18,627 nucleotides of DNA, from assembly GCA_002452515.1 (NCBI GenBank), contig DKEN01000028.1:1-18627 (forward strand), written 5' to 3'. The translations under genes were made by a program, and so were the position numbers. This document shows positions 6,988 through 13,258 of the stretch, one piece after another; within the stretch, counting starts at the first letter, position 1; every line of letters starts with the position of its first letter. Origin of the DNA: Spartobacteria bacterium UBA6821. GTDB lineage: Bacteria > Verrucomicrobiota > Verrucomicrobiia > Chthoniobacterales > UBA6821. The notes beneath the pieces were generated by a model. The model was not told the DNA's origin, did not search any database, and saw only the letters and a list, made by a program, of their open reading frames with translations.

Positions 6988-7467
6988 ATGGAAAGAGCCA
7001 TGGCTCCTATCGCAATCCATACACTAGAGACAATCGCTATTGTCGTGGCTGGAACGATGACAGGTAACGAAATCGCCATAGGGGTTTTCGTTCATCCACG
7101 TCTCAGTCGCCTTGACGATGCGGTGCATGTTCGAGCGGTTCAGACCTTGGCAGTTGCCCAGGGAGCGGCGATGCCATTTTGGTATGCGTTGACTTGCCTA
7201 TTGAGCCTCGCCACGACTTTCTTCGCACAATCGACATGGGACACGCCTCGATGGCTGGCGCTTGGCGCGACCGCACTCTTCATCGCGATGAGTATTTACT
7301 CCGTGCTTTTACCCGTCCCTATTAACAATCAAGTGGCCCGTTGGCAGCCAGATTCACTGCCGGGCAATTGGCGTGAGTTGCGCAATCGTTGGGACATGCT
7401 TCATGCCATCCGTGTCGGCTTTTTAGTTGTCGCCTTAGTCCTTCTTGTCACTTCTTGTGTGATCTAA
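6988..7467 (+). CDS. DUF1772 (anthrone oxygenase-like) membrane protein
   Basis: The 159-residue integral membrane protein has about four hydrophobic helices (near 10-32, 58-80, 88-108, 140-158). It carries the DUF1772 signature in its C-terminal half: LPVPINNQVARW, W..LRNRWDMLHAIR. Some fungal relatives act in anthrone oxidation; bacterial members are mostly uncharacterised, so no reaction is assigned. ATG 6988 is used, with ATG 7000 as an alternative. The stop codon TAA (7465-7467) lies inside the first core of an attC-like palindrome, an arrangement typical of integron cassettes. The gene starts 50 bases after the preceding attC-like core, leaving almost no room for its own promoter. Confidence 0.8.
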   Translation: MERAMAPIAIHTLETIAIVVAGTMTGNEIAIGVFVHPRLSRLDDAVHVRAVQTLAVAQGAAMPFWYALTCLLSLATTFFAQSTWDTPRWLALGATALFIAMSIYSVLLPVPINNQVARWQPDSLPGNWRELRNRWDMLHAIRVGFLVVALVLLVTSCVI

Positions 7468-7536
7468 CCGATCATTGGAGCGAATACCATTTGGACTGCA
7501 GGGGGCAGTCGAGCATGGTGACGATCACGGTTCGGC
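7462..7536 (+). repeat. attC-like 75-base imperfect palindrome overlapping the DUF1772 stop codon
   Basis: First core ATCTAAC (7462-7468) is an exact RYYYAAC and overlaps the stop codon. Last core GTTCGGC (7530-7536) differs from GTTRRRY at one base. Pairing runs through the whole site: aac/gtt, gatc (7470-7473) with gatc (7523-7526), accat (7486-7490) with atggt (7515-7519), and a perfect apical stem gactgc/gcagtc (7494-7499/7505-7510) with a 5-base loop. Two bases (7527-7528) bulge on one side, like the extrahelical bases of attC sites. Confidence 0.5.
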
Positions 7537-7573
7537 CCATTACCCCCAAGAAGCTGCATCTCCTAAAACTGCA

Positions 7574-7978
7574 TCAATACGGAGCTGATGCGACGCCCCA
7601 GCCCCAGTCGGATCCCTCACCCCAGGCATTGTAATCGGCGTTGTCCATGTTCACCTGGGCATCGAGGAGTTTCTCGTCGATCTTTTGCTGCTTGAGCTTG
7701 AGCGCCCGGTACTGCTGATACTGGGCTGGACTGCCGACAAAGAAGATGTTTCGTGACTTATCGGCAAAGACGTACACTGTTCCCTTTTTCCCGTTCATCG
7801 GGACGACCTTGCTCGACTTGATCGCATGCAATCTGGCGATCTGGGCAGGCGTGGTTGCAGGGATTGTCCTGAACCCTGCAGAGGTGAGGAGCGTCCTTTT
7901 CTCAGGGAGATTGGAACAGGCTGAGAGGATCATGAGTGTCGCGCTGAGAACGAGAAAACGGGAGATTGAGGGATTCAT
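7574..7978 (-). CDS. small exported lipoprotein, paralogue of the upstream gene (copy 2)
   Basis: The 134-residue product has a lipoprotein signal peptide with lipobox LSAC (cysteine at about residue 21). The body has no function I recognise. It aligns along most of its length with the neighbouring protein at 7994-8404. Shared blocks are LLT..GFRT....T, VVP or IVP, VFADK or VLADA, and QYQQYRALKLKQQ or EYQAYKQLRLQRQ. The C-terminus is rich in N, D, W and G (DYNAWGEGSDWGWG). It starts 15 bases after its paralogue's stop and is the last gene of the minus-strand block. Its stop lies only 37 bases from the end of the putative cassette array, so any terminator may have been displaced. Confidence 0.8.
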   Translation of the reverse strand: MNPSISRFLVLSATLMILSACSNLPEKRTLLTSAGFRTIPATTPAQIARLHAIKSSKVVPMNGKKGTVYVFADKSRNIFFVGSPAQYQQYRALKLKQQKIDEKLLDAQVNMDNADYNAWGEGSDWGWGVASAPY

Positions 7979-7993
7979 GAGTGTGTCGCGGTA

Positions 7994-8404
7994 TTAAAAT
8001 TCAGGGCTCCAGAGCGGTGAGTCAAGACCGCCCCACGCATTCCATTCCGCCGAGGAATCGGCATTGAGATCAGTCGTGGCTGCCTTGTCCTCGGAGAGCT
8101 GACGCTGGAGACGGAGTTGCTTGTAGGCCTGATACTCCGATTGGTTGCCGATCAGGAGGTGATTCTGCTTTGCGTCAGCGAGTACAAAAAGTGTCTGACC
8201 ATGTTTCCTAACAGGAACAATTCTTCCCTGCGGTAGCGACTTCAGATGAGCTGTCTGCTGCGCTGTGGTGGGGGAAACAGTTCGGAATCCCACCGCTGTC
8301 AGCAGTTGCTCCTTTTTTTGCAGCGAATGACACCCTGAGAGCAGCAGCATCAGGGAAAAGGCAAAGGCAAAGGCAAAGGCAAGAGTGAGGGGGAGTTTCG
8401 TCAT
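7994..8404 (-). CDS. small exported lipoprotein, paralogue of the downstream gene (copy 1)
   Basis: The 136-residue product has a lipoprotein signal peptide ending in the lipobox LSGC (cysteine at about residue 25). The hydrophobic core is built from a repeated Ala-Phe dipeptide (AFAFAFAF), encoded by a hexanucleotide tandem repeat. The mature part shares the LLTAVGFRTV, IVPV, LADA and SEYQAYKQLRLQRQ blocks with the next gene, and ends in SAEWNAWGGLDSPLW. Function is unknown; outer or inner membrane anchoring is inferred from the lipobox. Start ATG 8404 is 15 bases past the uppP stop, so it is probably in the same operon. No Shine-Dalgarno is visible. Confidence 0.8.
   Translation of the reverse strand: MTKLPLTLAFAFAFAFSLMLLLSGCHSLQKKEQLLTAVGFRTVSPTTAQQTAHLKSLPQGRIVPVRKHGQTLFVLADAKQNHLLIGNQSEYQAYKQLRLQRQLSEDKAATTDLNADSSAEWNAWGGLDSPLWSPEF
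8360..8383 (-). repeat. hexanucleotide tandem repeat in a signal peptide
   Basis: On the plus strand ggcaaa occurs three times in a row (8360-8377) and is followed by ggcaag. On the coding strand it encodes alternating Ala and Phe in the signal peptide core. Gain or loss of a unit changes length by two residues and keeps frame. Confidence 0.85.
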
Positions 8405-8419
8405 GAGAGATGCTTTCTT

Positions 8420-9295
8420 TTAATACCCGCGTGACGCGAGAAAAAAGACAAATCCAGCAAACCCTATGCAATAATACCCGAACCAGGCCCAGTGACCCTT
8501 TTCCAACCAGCTTGAGAGCAGCCGCAGGGCAAGAATGCCAGCGATGAAGGAACCGAGCATTCCGAAGAGACCTGGCCCCAGCAGATGAACCAATTGAAGA
8601 TGGGTGAGATGCTGGGCAGGGGCTGATCCAGCATGAGATTTCACCAATCGAAGCAGCTCCTTGGCGATAGCCGGGGGAGTGATGACGACGGCAAGAGCGA
8701 AACTGAACTCCTCGACGCGCTGGCGATTGATGCCGAGCAGCACGCCGGTTGAGATCGTGGTTCCGGAACGGGAGAGTCCGCGAAAGGGGAGACAGAGACC
8801 CTGGGAGACTCCGATCCAGAAGGAGGAGGCAAGATCAAGCGAGCGTGACCCGTTATCCTTGCGAAGCAGTCCCGTGATCAGGATCAGGATACCGACAGCC
8901 AATAGGGCGCCTCCTATCAGCGGAAGATGACCGAACAGATCCTCGATCTCATCGTGGGAGGTGCCTCGCATGAAGATTTTCTCGATCAATACTTTGAGAA
9001 CTCCAAAGACAATCAGCGTGGCGACAGTGGCAAGCCCTACATGGACGATGGTTCGCTTGAAACTTGCAGCGCTGACAAAAAACGTGTTCCGCCAGGCTTT
9101 CCAGAAATAGGCGATCACCGCCACCATCGTGCCGGTGTGAAGCATGACGAGCAGGAACGTCATGGCTGGAGTCGCAGGATCAAGGCCGATCAGTTTCTCC
9201 GCGACGATGACATGGGCTGAGCTGGAGACGGGAAGGAGTTCGGCGGCACCCTGCACGAGGCCGAGCAGGAGAATCTGAAGCAATGTGGGTTCCAT
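8420..9295 (-). CDS. uppP: undecaprenyl-diphosphatase (UppP/BacA family)
   Basis: Integral membrane phosphatase that recycles undecaprenyl diphosphate to the monophosphate carrier for peptidoglycan and other envelope polymers; high expression gives bacitracin resistance. The 291-residue product has the two family motifs. Motif one is GLVQGAAELLPVSSSAH at residues 12-28, where the usual form is QGxTEFLPVSSSGH. Motif two is FRGLSRSGTT at 171-180 with the catalytic-type Arg176; the usual proline before the glycine is replaced by arginine. Multiple hydrophobic segments fit the family's helices. It is about 20 residues longer than common UppP. The gene sits between the Mpv17-like gene (73 bases upstream) and the two lipoproteins. 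Confidence 0.92.
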   Translation of the reverse strand: MEPTLLQILLLGLVQGAAELLPVSSSAHVIVAEKLIGLDPATPAMTFLLVMLHTGTMVAVIAYFWKAWRNTFFVSAASFKRTIVHVGLATVATLIVFGVLKVLIEKIFMRGTSHDEIEDLFGHLPLIGGALLAVGILILITGLLRKDNGSRSLDLASSFWIGVSQGLCLPFRGLSRSGTTISTGVLLGINRQRVEEFSFALAVVITPPAIAKELLRLVKSHAGSAPAQHLTHLQLVHLLGPGLFGMLGSFIAGILALRLLSSWLEKGHWAWFGYYCIGFAGFVFFLASRGY

Positions 9296-9368
9296 AGGAT
9301 GTTGCGGGAGTTAAGATGGTTGGCAGGGCTTTGGCAATCTCCCGTAGCACGATCGTGGACCGGTAATA

Positions 9369-10082
9369 TCAGGATTTTTTGGAAAATCCTGTCGAGAGCG
9401 TTGTGAGCACCATGACCCAGAAAGATTGGGCGACAATGAAGAAGGGGACTCCGAGTGCGGCGGGAAGTGAATAGATGATGCAGATGAGCGGGATCCAGAC
9501 CATCCAGTTGGCCACGAGCACCGGGAAGATTTTCAGGGCATAAAAGCGAACAGGGGTGTGATCGCGGAATCCATGCAAGGTGAAGCCGTGATCCTTCCAG
9601 AGCAGGATGCAGACCACTTGGGGCACGGCCAGGGTCGGGCAGTAGATGAAGGCGTCCACCATCACTTTTTTGATGATCACCGCCGCGCAGTCCGAGGGGC
9701 CGAAGAGCAGGTATTGAAGGCGATAGAAGAGATCCACCTGCATGCCGACAAGTCCCCAGAGGGGAATGGAAAAAAGGAGTCTGGCCCCGAGAGAAGGACC
9801 AATCTCTTTTTGGATGGATTGTGGAAGAAGCAGTCGGAGTGCTTCCGGCAACAGAGCCGAGGCAAACGAGGTCCCAAAAAAAGAGAAGAGAAGCCCCCAG
9901 TGGGAACGTATCTCTGCCAGTACTTCAAAGGCATGGCGTGCGGTACTATTCCAGAGATAGGCGGCCGCCATGAGGGCCATAAGTGACTGAAGAAGCAGCC
10001 CGGGCACAAGATTGGCACGCAGGGCCTTAATGGCTTCTCTCAACGCGCGTTGGATCAGGGACTGATGCTCGGAAGCGGTCAC
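9369..10082 (-). CDS. Mpv17/PMP22-like integral membrane protein
   Basis: The 237-residue membrane protein resembles the eukaryotic Mpv17/PMP22 family over its C-terminal 130 residues. Shared features are a G-LVG start followed by FYRL, then IIKKVMVDAFIYCP (Mpv17 has a comparable KK..LDQ...P), and the hallmark NWMVWIPLICIIYSLP followed by a final W...L..LS. Eukaryotic members are peroxisomal or mitochondrial inner-membrane proteins with proposed channel activity; bacterial homologues are uncharacterised. The start is GTG 10082, with a weak purine-rich stretch (aagaagg) upstream. It begins 8 bases past the stop of the preceding exported protein, so the pair is co-transcribed. The match is from memory of the family pattern. 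Confidence 0.6.
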   Translation of the reverse strand: MTASEHQSLIQRALREAIKALRANLVPGLLLQSLMALMAAAYLWNSTARHAFEVLAEIRSHWGLLFSFFGTSFASALLPEALRLLLPQSIQKEIGPSLGARLLFSIPLWGLVGMQVDLFYRLQYLLFGPSDCAAVIIKKVMVDAFIYCPTLAVPQVVCILLWKDHGFTLHGFRDHTPVRFYALKIFPVLVANWMVWIPLICIIYSLPAALGVPFFIVAQSFWVMVLTTLSTGFSKKS

Positions 10083-10090
10083 CGGCCTTC

Positions 10091-10651
10091 TTATTGCTGA
10101 CAGGCACCCTCAACCATCGCATCGAAGGTGGGCGTGCTCTCCTTCACGAGTTTTTCAGGGCCGGTCATCTTGATGAAGAGATCACCTTCGCTTTCGTTTT
10201 CCAAAATGGCTCCGCGCAGTGCCATGTCAGGCTTGGTTTCCGATAATCCATCCATCGTGCCTGCAGAGTAGGAACCATGGGCGGAAACAAAGGTTACCGG
10301 GACTCCATGAATGGTTCGGACTTCCGTGACAGCCTGGACAGGCGAGCCGTCGGGAGAGCTGAATTGTTTGGCCCAACGCTCGACATTGGCCTGAACGCTT
10401 CCTCCTTGACCGGCACCGAAGAAGAAGAACGAGACGTCAGCCGTTTGGGGCTGATTGTTTTGCACAGAGGTAATCGCCAATTGGACTTTCCTCATGGCCG
10501 AGGAGGAAATCACCCATGCCCATGTAGGAGGGCGGGTGAAGGAAAATGCTCCTACGGAAAAACTCACAGGAGAGGGGGAGGCATGGCAAAGGGTGACGGT
10601 GGGCGTGGCCAATGCCAAAATTAGGGTAAGGAAAAGGGCGGTCGGGCGCAT
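10091..10651 (-). CDS. exported protein of unknown function
   Basis: I place the start at ATG 10651, which opens a signal peptide (MRPTALFLTLILALA, cleavage near residue 24). The longer open frame to 10834 runs back through the rpsI terminator and into rpsI, so it is rejected. The mature part of this 186-residue protein has alternating beta-like segments: PVSFSVGAFSFTRPPTW, MRKVQLAI, ADVSFFFFGAGQGG, HGVPVTFVSAHGSYS, and a C-terminal DLFIKMTGPEKLVKESTPTFDAMVEG. The pattern resembles single-domain proteins of the DUF1795/PsbP-like type, but I do not assign a family. It is followed by the Mpv17-like gene after 8 bases. Confidence 0.7.
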   Translation of the reverse strand: MRPTALFLTLILALATPTVTLCHASPSPVSFSVGAFSFTRPPTWAWVISSSAMRKVQLAITSVQNNQPQTADVSFFFFGAGQGGSVQANVERWAKQFSSPDGSPVQAVTEVRTIHGVPVTFVSAHGSYSAGTMDGLSETKPDMALRGAILENESEGDLFIKMTGPEKLVKESTPTFDAMVEGACQQ

Positions 10652-10701
10652 TAGGGCAGTCAATGGTGAAAAGAGGCTTGTTAAGGAAGCGGTTCCAAGC
10701 A

Positions 10702-10729
10702 AAAGAGCCTCCCGAAAGGGAGGCTCTTT
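10702..10729 (-). terminator. rho-independent-type terminator after rplM-rpsI
   Basis: A perfect 12-bp stem (10702-10713 with 10718-10729) encloses a 4-base loop. Read on the minus strand it is aaagagcctccc, tttc, gggaggctcttt, followed by one more T. It lies 43 bases past the rpsI stop and 50 bases before the next start, so it probably separates the ribosomal transcript from the operon that follows. Confidence 0.88.
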
Positions 10730-10772
10730 GCAAAGGGGAAACACAAAACTGCTTCCGCAGTAGAATGGTGGA

Positions 10773-11180
10773 TTAACGCTTGGAGAACTGGAAGCGCTTG
10801 CGGGCACCAGGGCGACCTGGCTTCTTACGCTCACGCATCCGGGGATCGCGAGTCAAAAGACTCTCGACCTTGAGGGCGGCGCGATGCTCGGGGTTGAATT
10901 CGTTGAGAGCGCGAGCGATGGCGAGGCTGAGTGCACCAGCCTGACCCTGAAGTCCACCACCTGTGGTCTTGGCCTCGACGTCGTAGCTCTTCATGGCATT
11001 GACCGCCTCAAAAGGCTTCAGAACGGTGTTCTGCTGGGAAACGGTTGGAAAATAATCGTCGAAGCTGCGTCCGTTCACGCGGATCTTGCCGGTGCCGGTG
11101 ACGATGTGGACGCGGGCTACTGCCGTTTTACGGCGACCCGTTGTTGCGGTTGATTCGGAGGCTGGTGTTGCGGTGGCCAT
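10773..11180 (-). CDS. rpsI: 30S ribosomal protein S9
   Basis: The 135-residue small-subunit protein has the family signatures RRKTAVARVHIVTGTGKI and VNGRSFDDYF near the N-terminus, TTGGGLQGQAGALSLAIARAL in the middle, and the basic C-terminal tail ending KRFQFSKR. That tail reaches into the P site of the ribosome. An N-terminal Ala/Thr-rich extension of about 14 residues (ATATPASESTATTG) precedes the conserved part. It follows rplM after 6 bases, the standard rplM-rpsI pairing. Confidence 0.98.
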   Translation of the reverse strand: MATATPASESTATTGRRKTAVARVHIVTGTGKIRVNGRSFDDYFPTVSQQNTVLKPFEAVNAMKSYDVEAKTTGGGLQGQAGALSLAIARALNEFNPEHRAALKVESLLTRDPRMRERKKPGRPGARKRFQFSKR

Positions 11181-11186
11181 GGTAGA

Positions 11187-11612
11187 TTACTTGACGGGCT
11201 GTGGGTTCTGGGCGACGTGGGGATGTTCCGGACCACGATAGACCTTCAGCTTGCCATAGATCGTGCTGCCAAGACGGTTGTGAGGGATCATTCCCTTGAC
11301 GGCGCGTTCAATAAGAAGTTCGGGACGGCGCTCACGGCGCTGACGGAACGTCTCGGATTTGTGTCCGCCGACGAAACCGGAGAAACTCATGTAGGTCTTC
11401 TGAGTCTCCTTTTTACCGCCGATCTGGATGTCCGCCGCATTGATGACGACGACGAAATCACCGGTGTCAACATGGGGGGTGAAAATGGCCTTGTGCTTGC
11501 CACGAAGCAGATTGGCTGCCTGCACGGCGACATGGCCGAGGTGCTGGTTTTTGGCATCGATCACCCACCAGTGGCGTTTTACCTCGGCGGCTTTAGCGGA
11601 AAAAGTACTCAT
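11187..11612 (-). CDS. rplM: 50S ribosomal protein L13
   Basis: The 141-residue large-subunit protein has the usual features: HWWVIDAKNQHLGHVAVQAANLLRGKHK-type start, VDTGDFVVVINA, KTYMSFSGFVGG, and ERAVKGMIPHNRLG. Length is normal. It is the first gene of the rplM-rpsI transcript, with a strong promoter just upstream and a very short leader. No Shine-Dalgarno precedes ATG 11612. Confidence 0.98.
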   Translation of the reverse strand: MSTFSAKAAEVKRHWWVIDAKNQHLGHVAVQAANLLRGKHKAIFTPHVDTGDFVVVINAADIQIGGKKETQKTYMSFSGFVGGHKSETFRQRRERRPELLIERAVKGMIPHNRLGSTIYGKLKVYRGPEHPHVAQNPQPVK

Positions 11613-11635
11613 TAGGAATTCGGGAAAGGTTGGAG

Positions 11636-11664
11636 AATGTAAGAAATCAACGGGCTTCTGTCAA
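11636..11664 (-). promoter_or_regulatory. sigma70-like promoter for rplM-rpsI
   Basis: On the minus strand TTGACA (11659-11664) and TACATT (11636-11641) are separated by exactly 17 bases. The expected transcript start is near 11629, leaving a leader of about 17 bases. That is too short for a classical L13 autoregulatory leader structure. The region also holds the promoter of the divergent gene at 11759. Confidence 0.7.
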
Positions 11665-11758
11665 AGAAGAAAGTGGTTTTTTTTAGTTGGGCAATCTTAG
11701 GATTTTGCCAAAACCTGTTTTCTCTCGCCAGAAATGAAGGTGACTTTAATTTACTTCA

Positions 11759-12553
11759 ATGGTGCAGAACATGACTGTCAGTTTCCTGGGGACAGGTTCC
11801 GGGGCTCCCACGGCCGACCGGTTTTTTTCCAGCACAATTCTTCATCTTGCAGAACGTCATCTGCTTGTGGATGCAGGTGAACCGTGTGTTCATTTGCTCA
11901 AGGACCGTGGGGATGTTCTTCAGGAAACAAGCACAATTTTGATCACTCATGGTCATGTCGATCATATCGGGGGACTGCCGGCCCTGCTTCAGGGGTGCAA
12001 GCTCTCGGGGCGTTCAGCGCTGCTTGAGGTCTATCTTCCCGAGGAGATGATCGCTCCCCTACGCGCCTGGATTAGCGCACTCTATCTGCCGGAGGAAGGA
12101 CTTGGATTTCCAGTGAACTGGATTGGATGGAAAAACGGTGTGCAGAGCGACTTGGGCGACGAAATCACCGTTACCGCCCATCGCAACGGCCATCTGGACA
12201 GCTGTTATCGACAACGTCCCGGAGCCGATTCTTCGCGCCCCTGCGATTCCTACTCACTGGAGGTCGAGTCAGGTGATTGCCGGGTGATATTCAGCGGCGA
12301 TCTTGCCTCCCCTCAGGAGCTAAGCCCGTTTCTGGATCGTCCGATCCAGCTTCTGATCACCGAACTTGCCCATTTTACTCTCGGCGAACTGGCTGACGCT
12401 CTCCAGAATGCTTCCGTTGAAACGCTCTGTCTGGTGCATCTTGCGGATGAGTATGCCGGAGAACGTTCTGAAGTGAAGATGCAGATGGAGGAACTGCTCC
12501 CGAAAATTAACGATGTCATCCTGCCGGAGGACGGAGAGGTTCTGGATTTTTAA
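11759..12553 (+). CDS. RNase Z-like metallo-beta-lactamase-fold hydrolase
   Basis: The 264-residue protein starts MTVSFLGTGSGAPTADR-type, the pattern of RNase Z, arylsulfatase and related MBL enzymes. It has the metal motif THGHVDHIGG with H64, H66, D68 and H69. Later ligands are plausible in AHRNGH, FSGDLASPQ (Asp) and CLVHLADEY (His). The family includes tRNA 3'-end processing enzymes. However, the protein lacks the obvious flexible exosite arm of RNase Z, so the substrate is left open. ATG 11759 is taken as start, with ATG 11771 as an alternative that begins closer to the conserved beta strand. It is divergent from rplM and convergent with the next gene, with stops 6 bases apart. Confidence 0.8.
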   Translation: MVQNMTVSFLGTGSGAPTADRFFSSTILHLAERHLLVDAGEPCVHLLKDRGDVLQETSTILITHGHVDHIGGLPALLQGCKLSGRSALLEVYLPEEMIAPLRAWISALYLPEEGLGFPVNWIGWKNGVQSDLGDEITVTAHRNGHLDSCYRQRPGADSSRPCDSYSLEVESGDCRVIFSGDLASPQELSPFLDRPIQLLITELAHFTLGELADALQNASVETLCLVHLADEYAGERSEVKMQMEELLPKINDVILPEDGEVLDF

Positions 12554-12559
12554 AAAAAT

Positions 12560-12997
12560 CTAAAATTCCCGGTTGCCTGGGAGGCCGCCGGGATGGCCCT
12601 GTGCATCGACCTGGATCACTGGAAGGGGAATCCTCAAGCGGATTTCGTCATCGATCTGGATCTCAACATGGTAGGTGCCGTATTTTTGAAACTGCACGCC
12701 GCCGAAAAAATGGACATTGGTGGCGTGGGAGTTGAGATCGGCGAGCGTGAACGGAATTTCCGCCTGGGCAATGGCCTGGTCTTCCTCGGGATCGTAGATG
12801 AGGCATTTCTGGACGAAGTCACCACTGCCGCCACACCAGCGTGTCCAGAGGCAAAGTTTGAAAAAACCAATGGGAAGATTGGGGGTCGGGATCGCTCCGA
12901 GCACGCCGACTAATGTCTGCTGGCCGCTGATTTCTGCTCTCACGTCCTCGCAGAGAATGGCAGCCTGAAGATCGGGAAGAATGAAATCGTCGCTCAT
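12560..12997 (-). CDS. DUF6941-like protein of unknown function
   Basis: The 145-residue protein has the pattern AILCEDVRAEISGQQTLVGVLG near the N-terminus, then FKLCLWTRWCGGSGDF, YDPEEDQAIAQAEIPF and TYHVEIQIDDEIRLRIPLPV. This resembles the small DUF6941 family, which looks like a beta-sandwich. No signal peptide or membrane segment is seen, so it is probably cytoplasmic. No function is known to me. It converges on the RNase Z-like gene, leaving 6 bases between the stops, and no terminator hairpin is visible there. Upstream of it is the 157-base inverted-repeat element. Confidence 0.6.
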   Translation of the reverse strand: MSDDFILPDLQAAILCEDVRAEISGQQTLVGVLGAIPTPNLPIGFFKLCLWTRWCGGSGDFVQKCLIYDPEEDQAIAQAEIPFTLADLNSHATNVHFFGGVQFQKYGTYHVEIQIDDEIRLRIPLPVIQVDAQGHPGGLPGNREF

Positions 12998-13049
12998 GAA
13001 GACTCAATCGTGCCGTAGCCTCCCGGTATTGGCAACCTTGAGATAATCC

Positions 13050-13206
13050 CGAACTTCGAAGCTGATCAGAGCGATTTGACACAATCTCCTGACCGCTAAG
13101 GAGTCTTGTCAATCCTCGCCTGTATCAAAGGATACGCCCTCGAATCTCCGCAACTCCTATCGGCCAGTACCTTGCGCCAACTCATCACTGTCAGCTTCGA
13201 AGTTCG
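13050..13206. mobile_element. 157-base element with perfect 16-bp terminal inverted repeats
   Basis: cgaacttcgaagctga (13050-13065) is the exact reverse complement of 13191-13206. Beyond the ends a weaker match continues for several bases. Inside are a hairpin at 13076-13112 (ttgaca and tctcc against ggagt and tgtcaa) and a small one at 13122-13135 (gtatc/gatac, loop aaag). No coding sequence is credible within it. The size and structure suggest a MITE-like element or a large regulatory palindrome between the DUF6941-like gene and galK. No clear target-site duplication was found. Confidence 0.55.
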
Positions 13207-13241
13207 AGATGATTGATCCTGCTGGCACACACCGCGTTCGC

Positions 13242-13247
13242 TACAAT
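13242..13247 (+). promoter_or_regulatory. possible -10 box for galK
   Basis: TACAAT matches the -10 consensus at five of six positions and ends 11 bases before the galK ATG. The mRNA would be nearly leaderless. No convincing -35 sits at 16-18 bases upstream, so this is tentative. Confidence 0.3.
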
Positions 13248-13258
13248 AGAATACCCCG

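Larger units (their letters stand above)
5826..7530 (+). mobile_element. putative integrase-less integron cassette array (two cassettes)
   Basis: Two plus-strand genes are each followed by an imperfect palindrome whose ends match the integron core motifs RYYYAAC and GTTRRRY or near variants (6841-6944 and 7462-7536). Cassette 1 carries the MBL-fold hydrolase, cassette 2 the DUF1772 protein. The cassette 2 start (G|TTAGGT at 6938) and its own site's first core (ATCTAAC at 7462) are complementary at 6 of 7 positions plus one G-T wobble, as a circular cassette requires. The left edge is unsure: GTTCGTC at 5826 fits the cassette 1 end core GCCGAAC at 6 of 7 positions, while GTTAAGC at 5841 fits the general consensus exactly. 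No integrase is in the window, so this would be a CALIN-type cluster. Confidence 0.45.

Noticed and set aside
10652..10834. N-terminal extension of the exported protein at 10091-10651
   Set aside because: It would span the perfect rpsI terminator and overlap rpsI, and would bury a good signal peptide.
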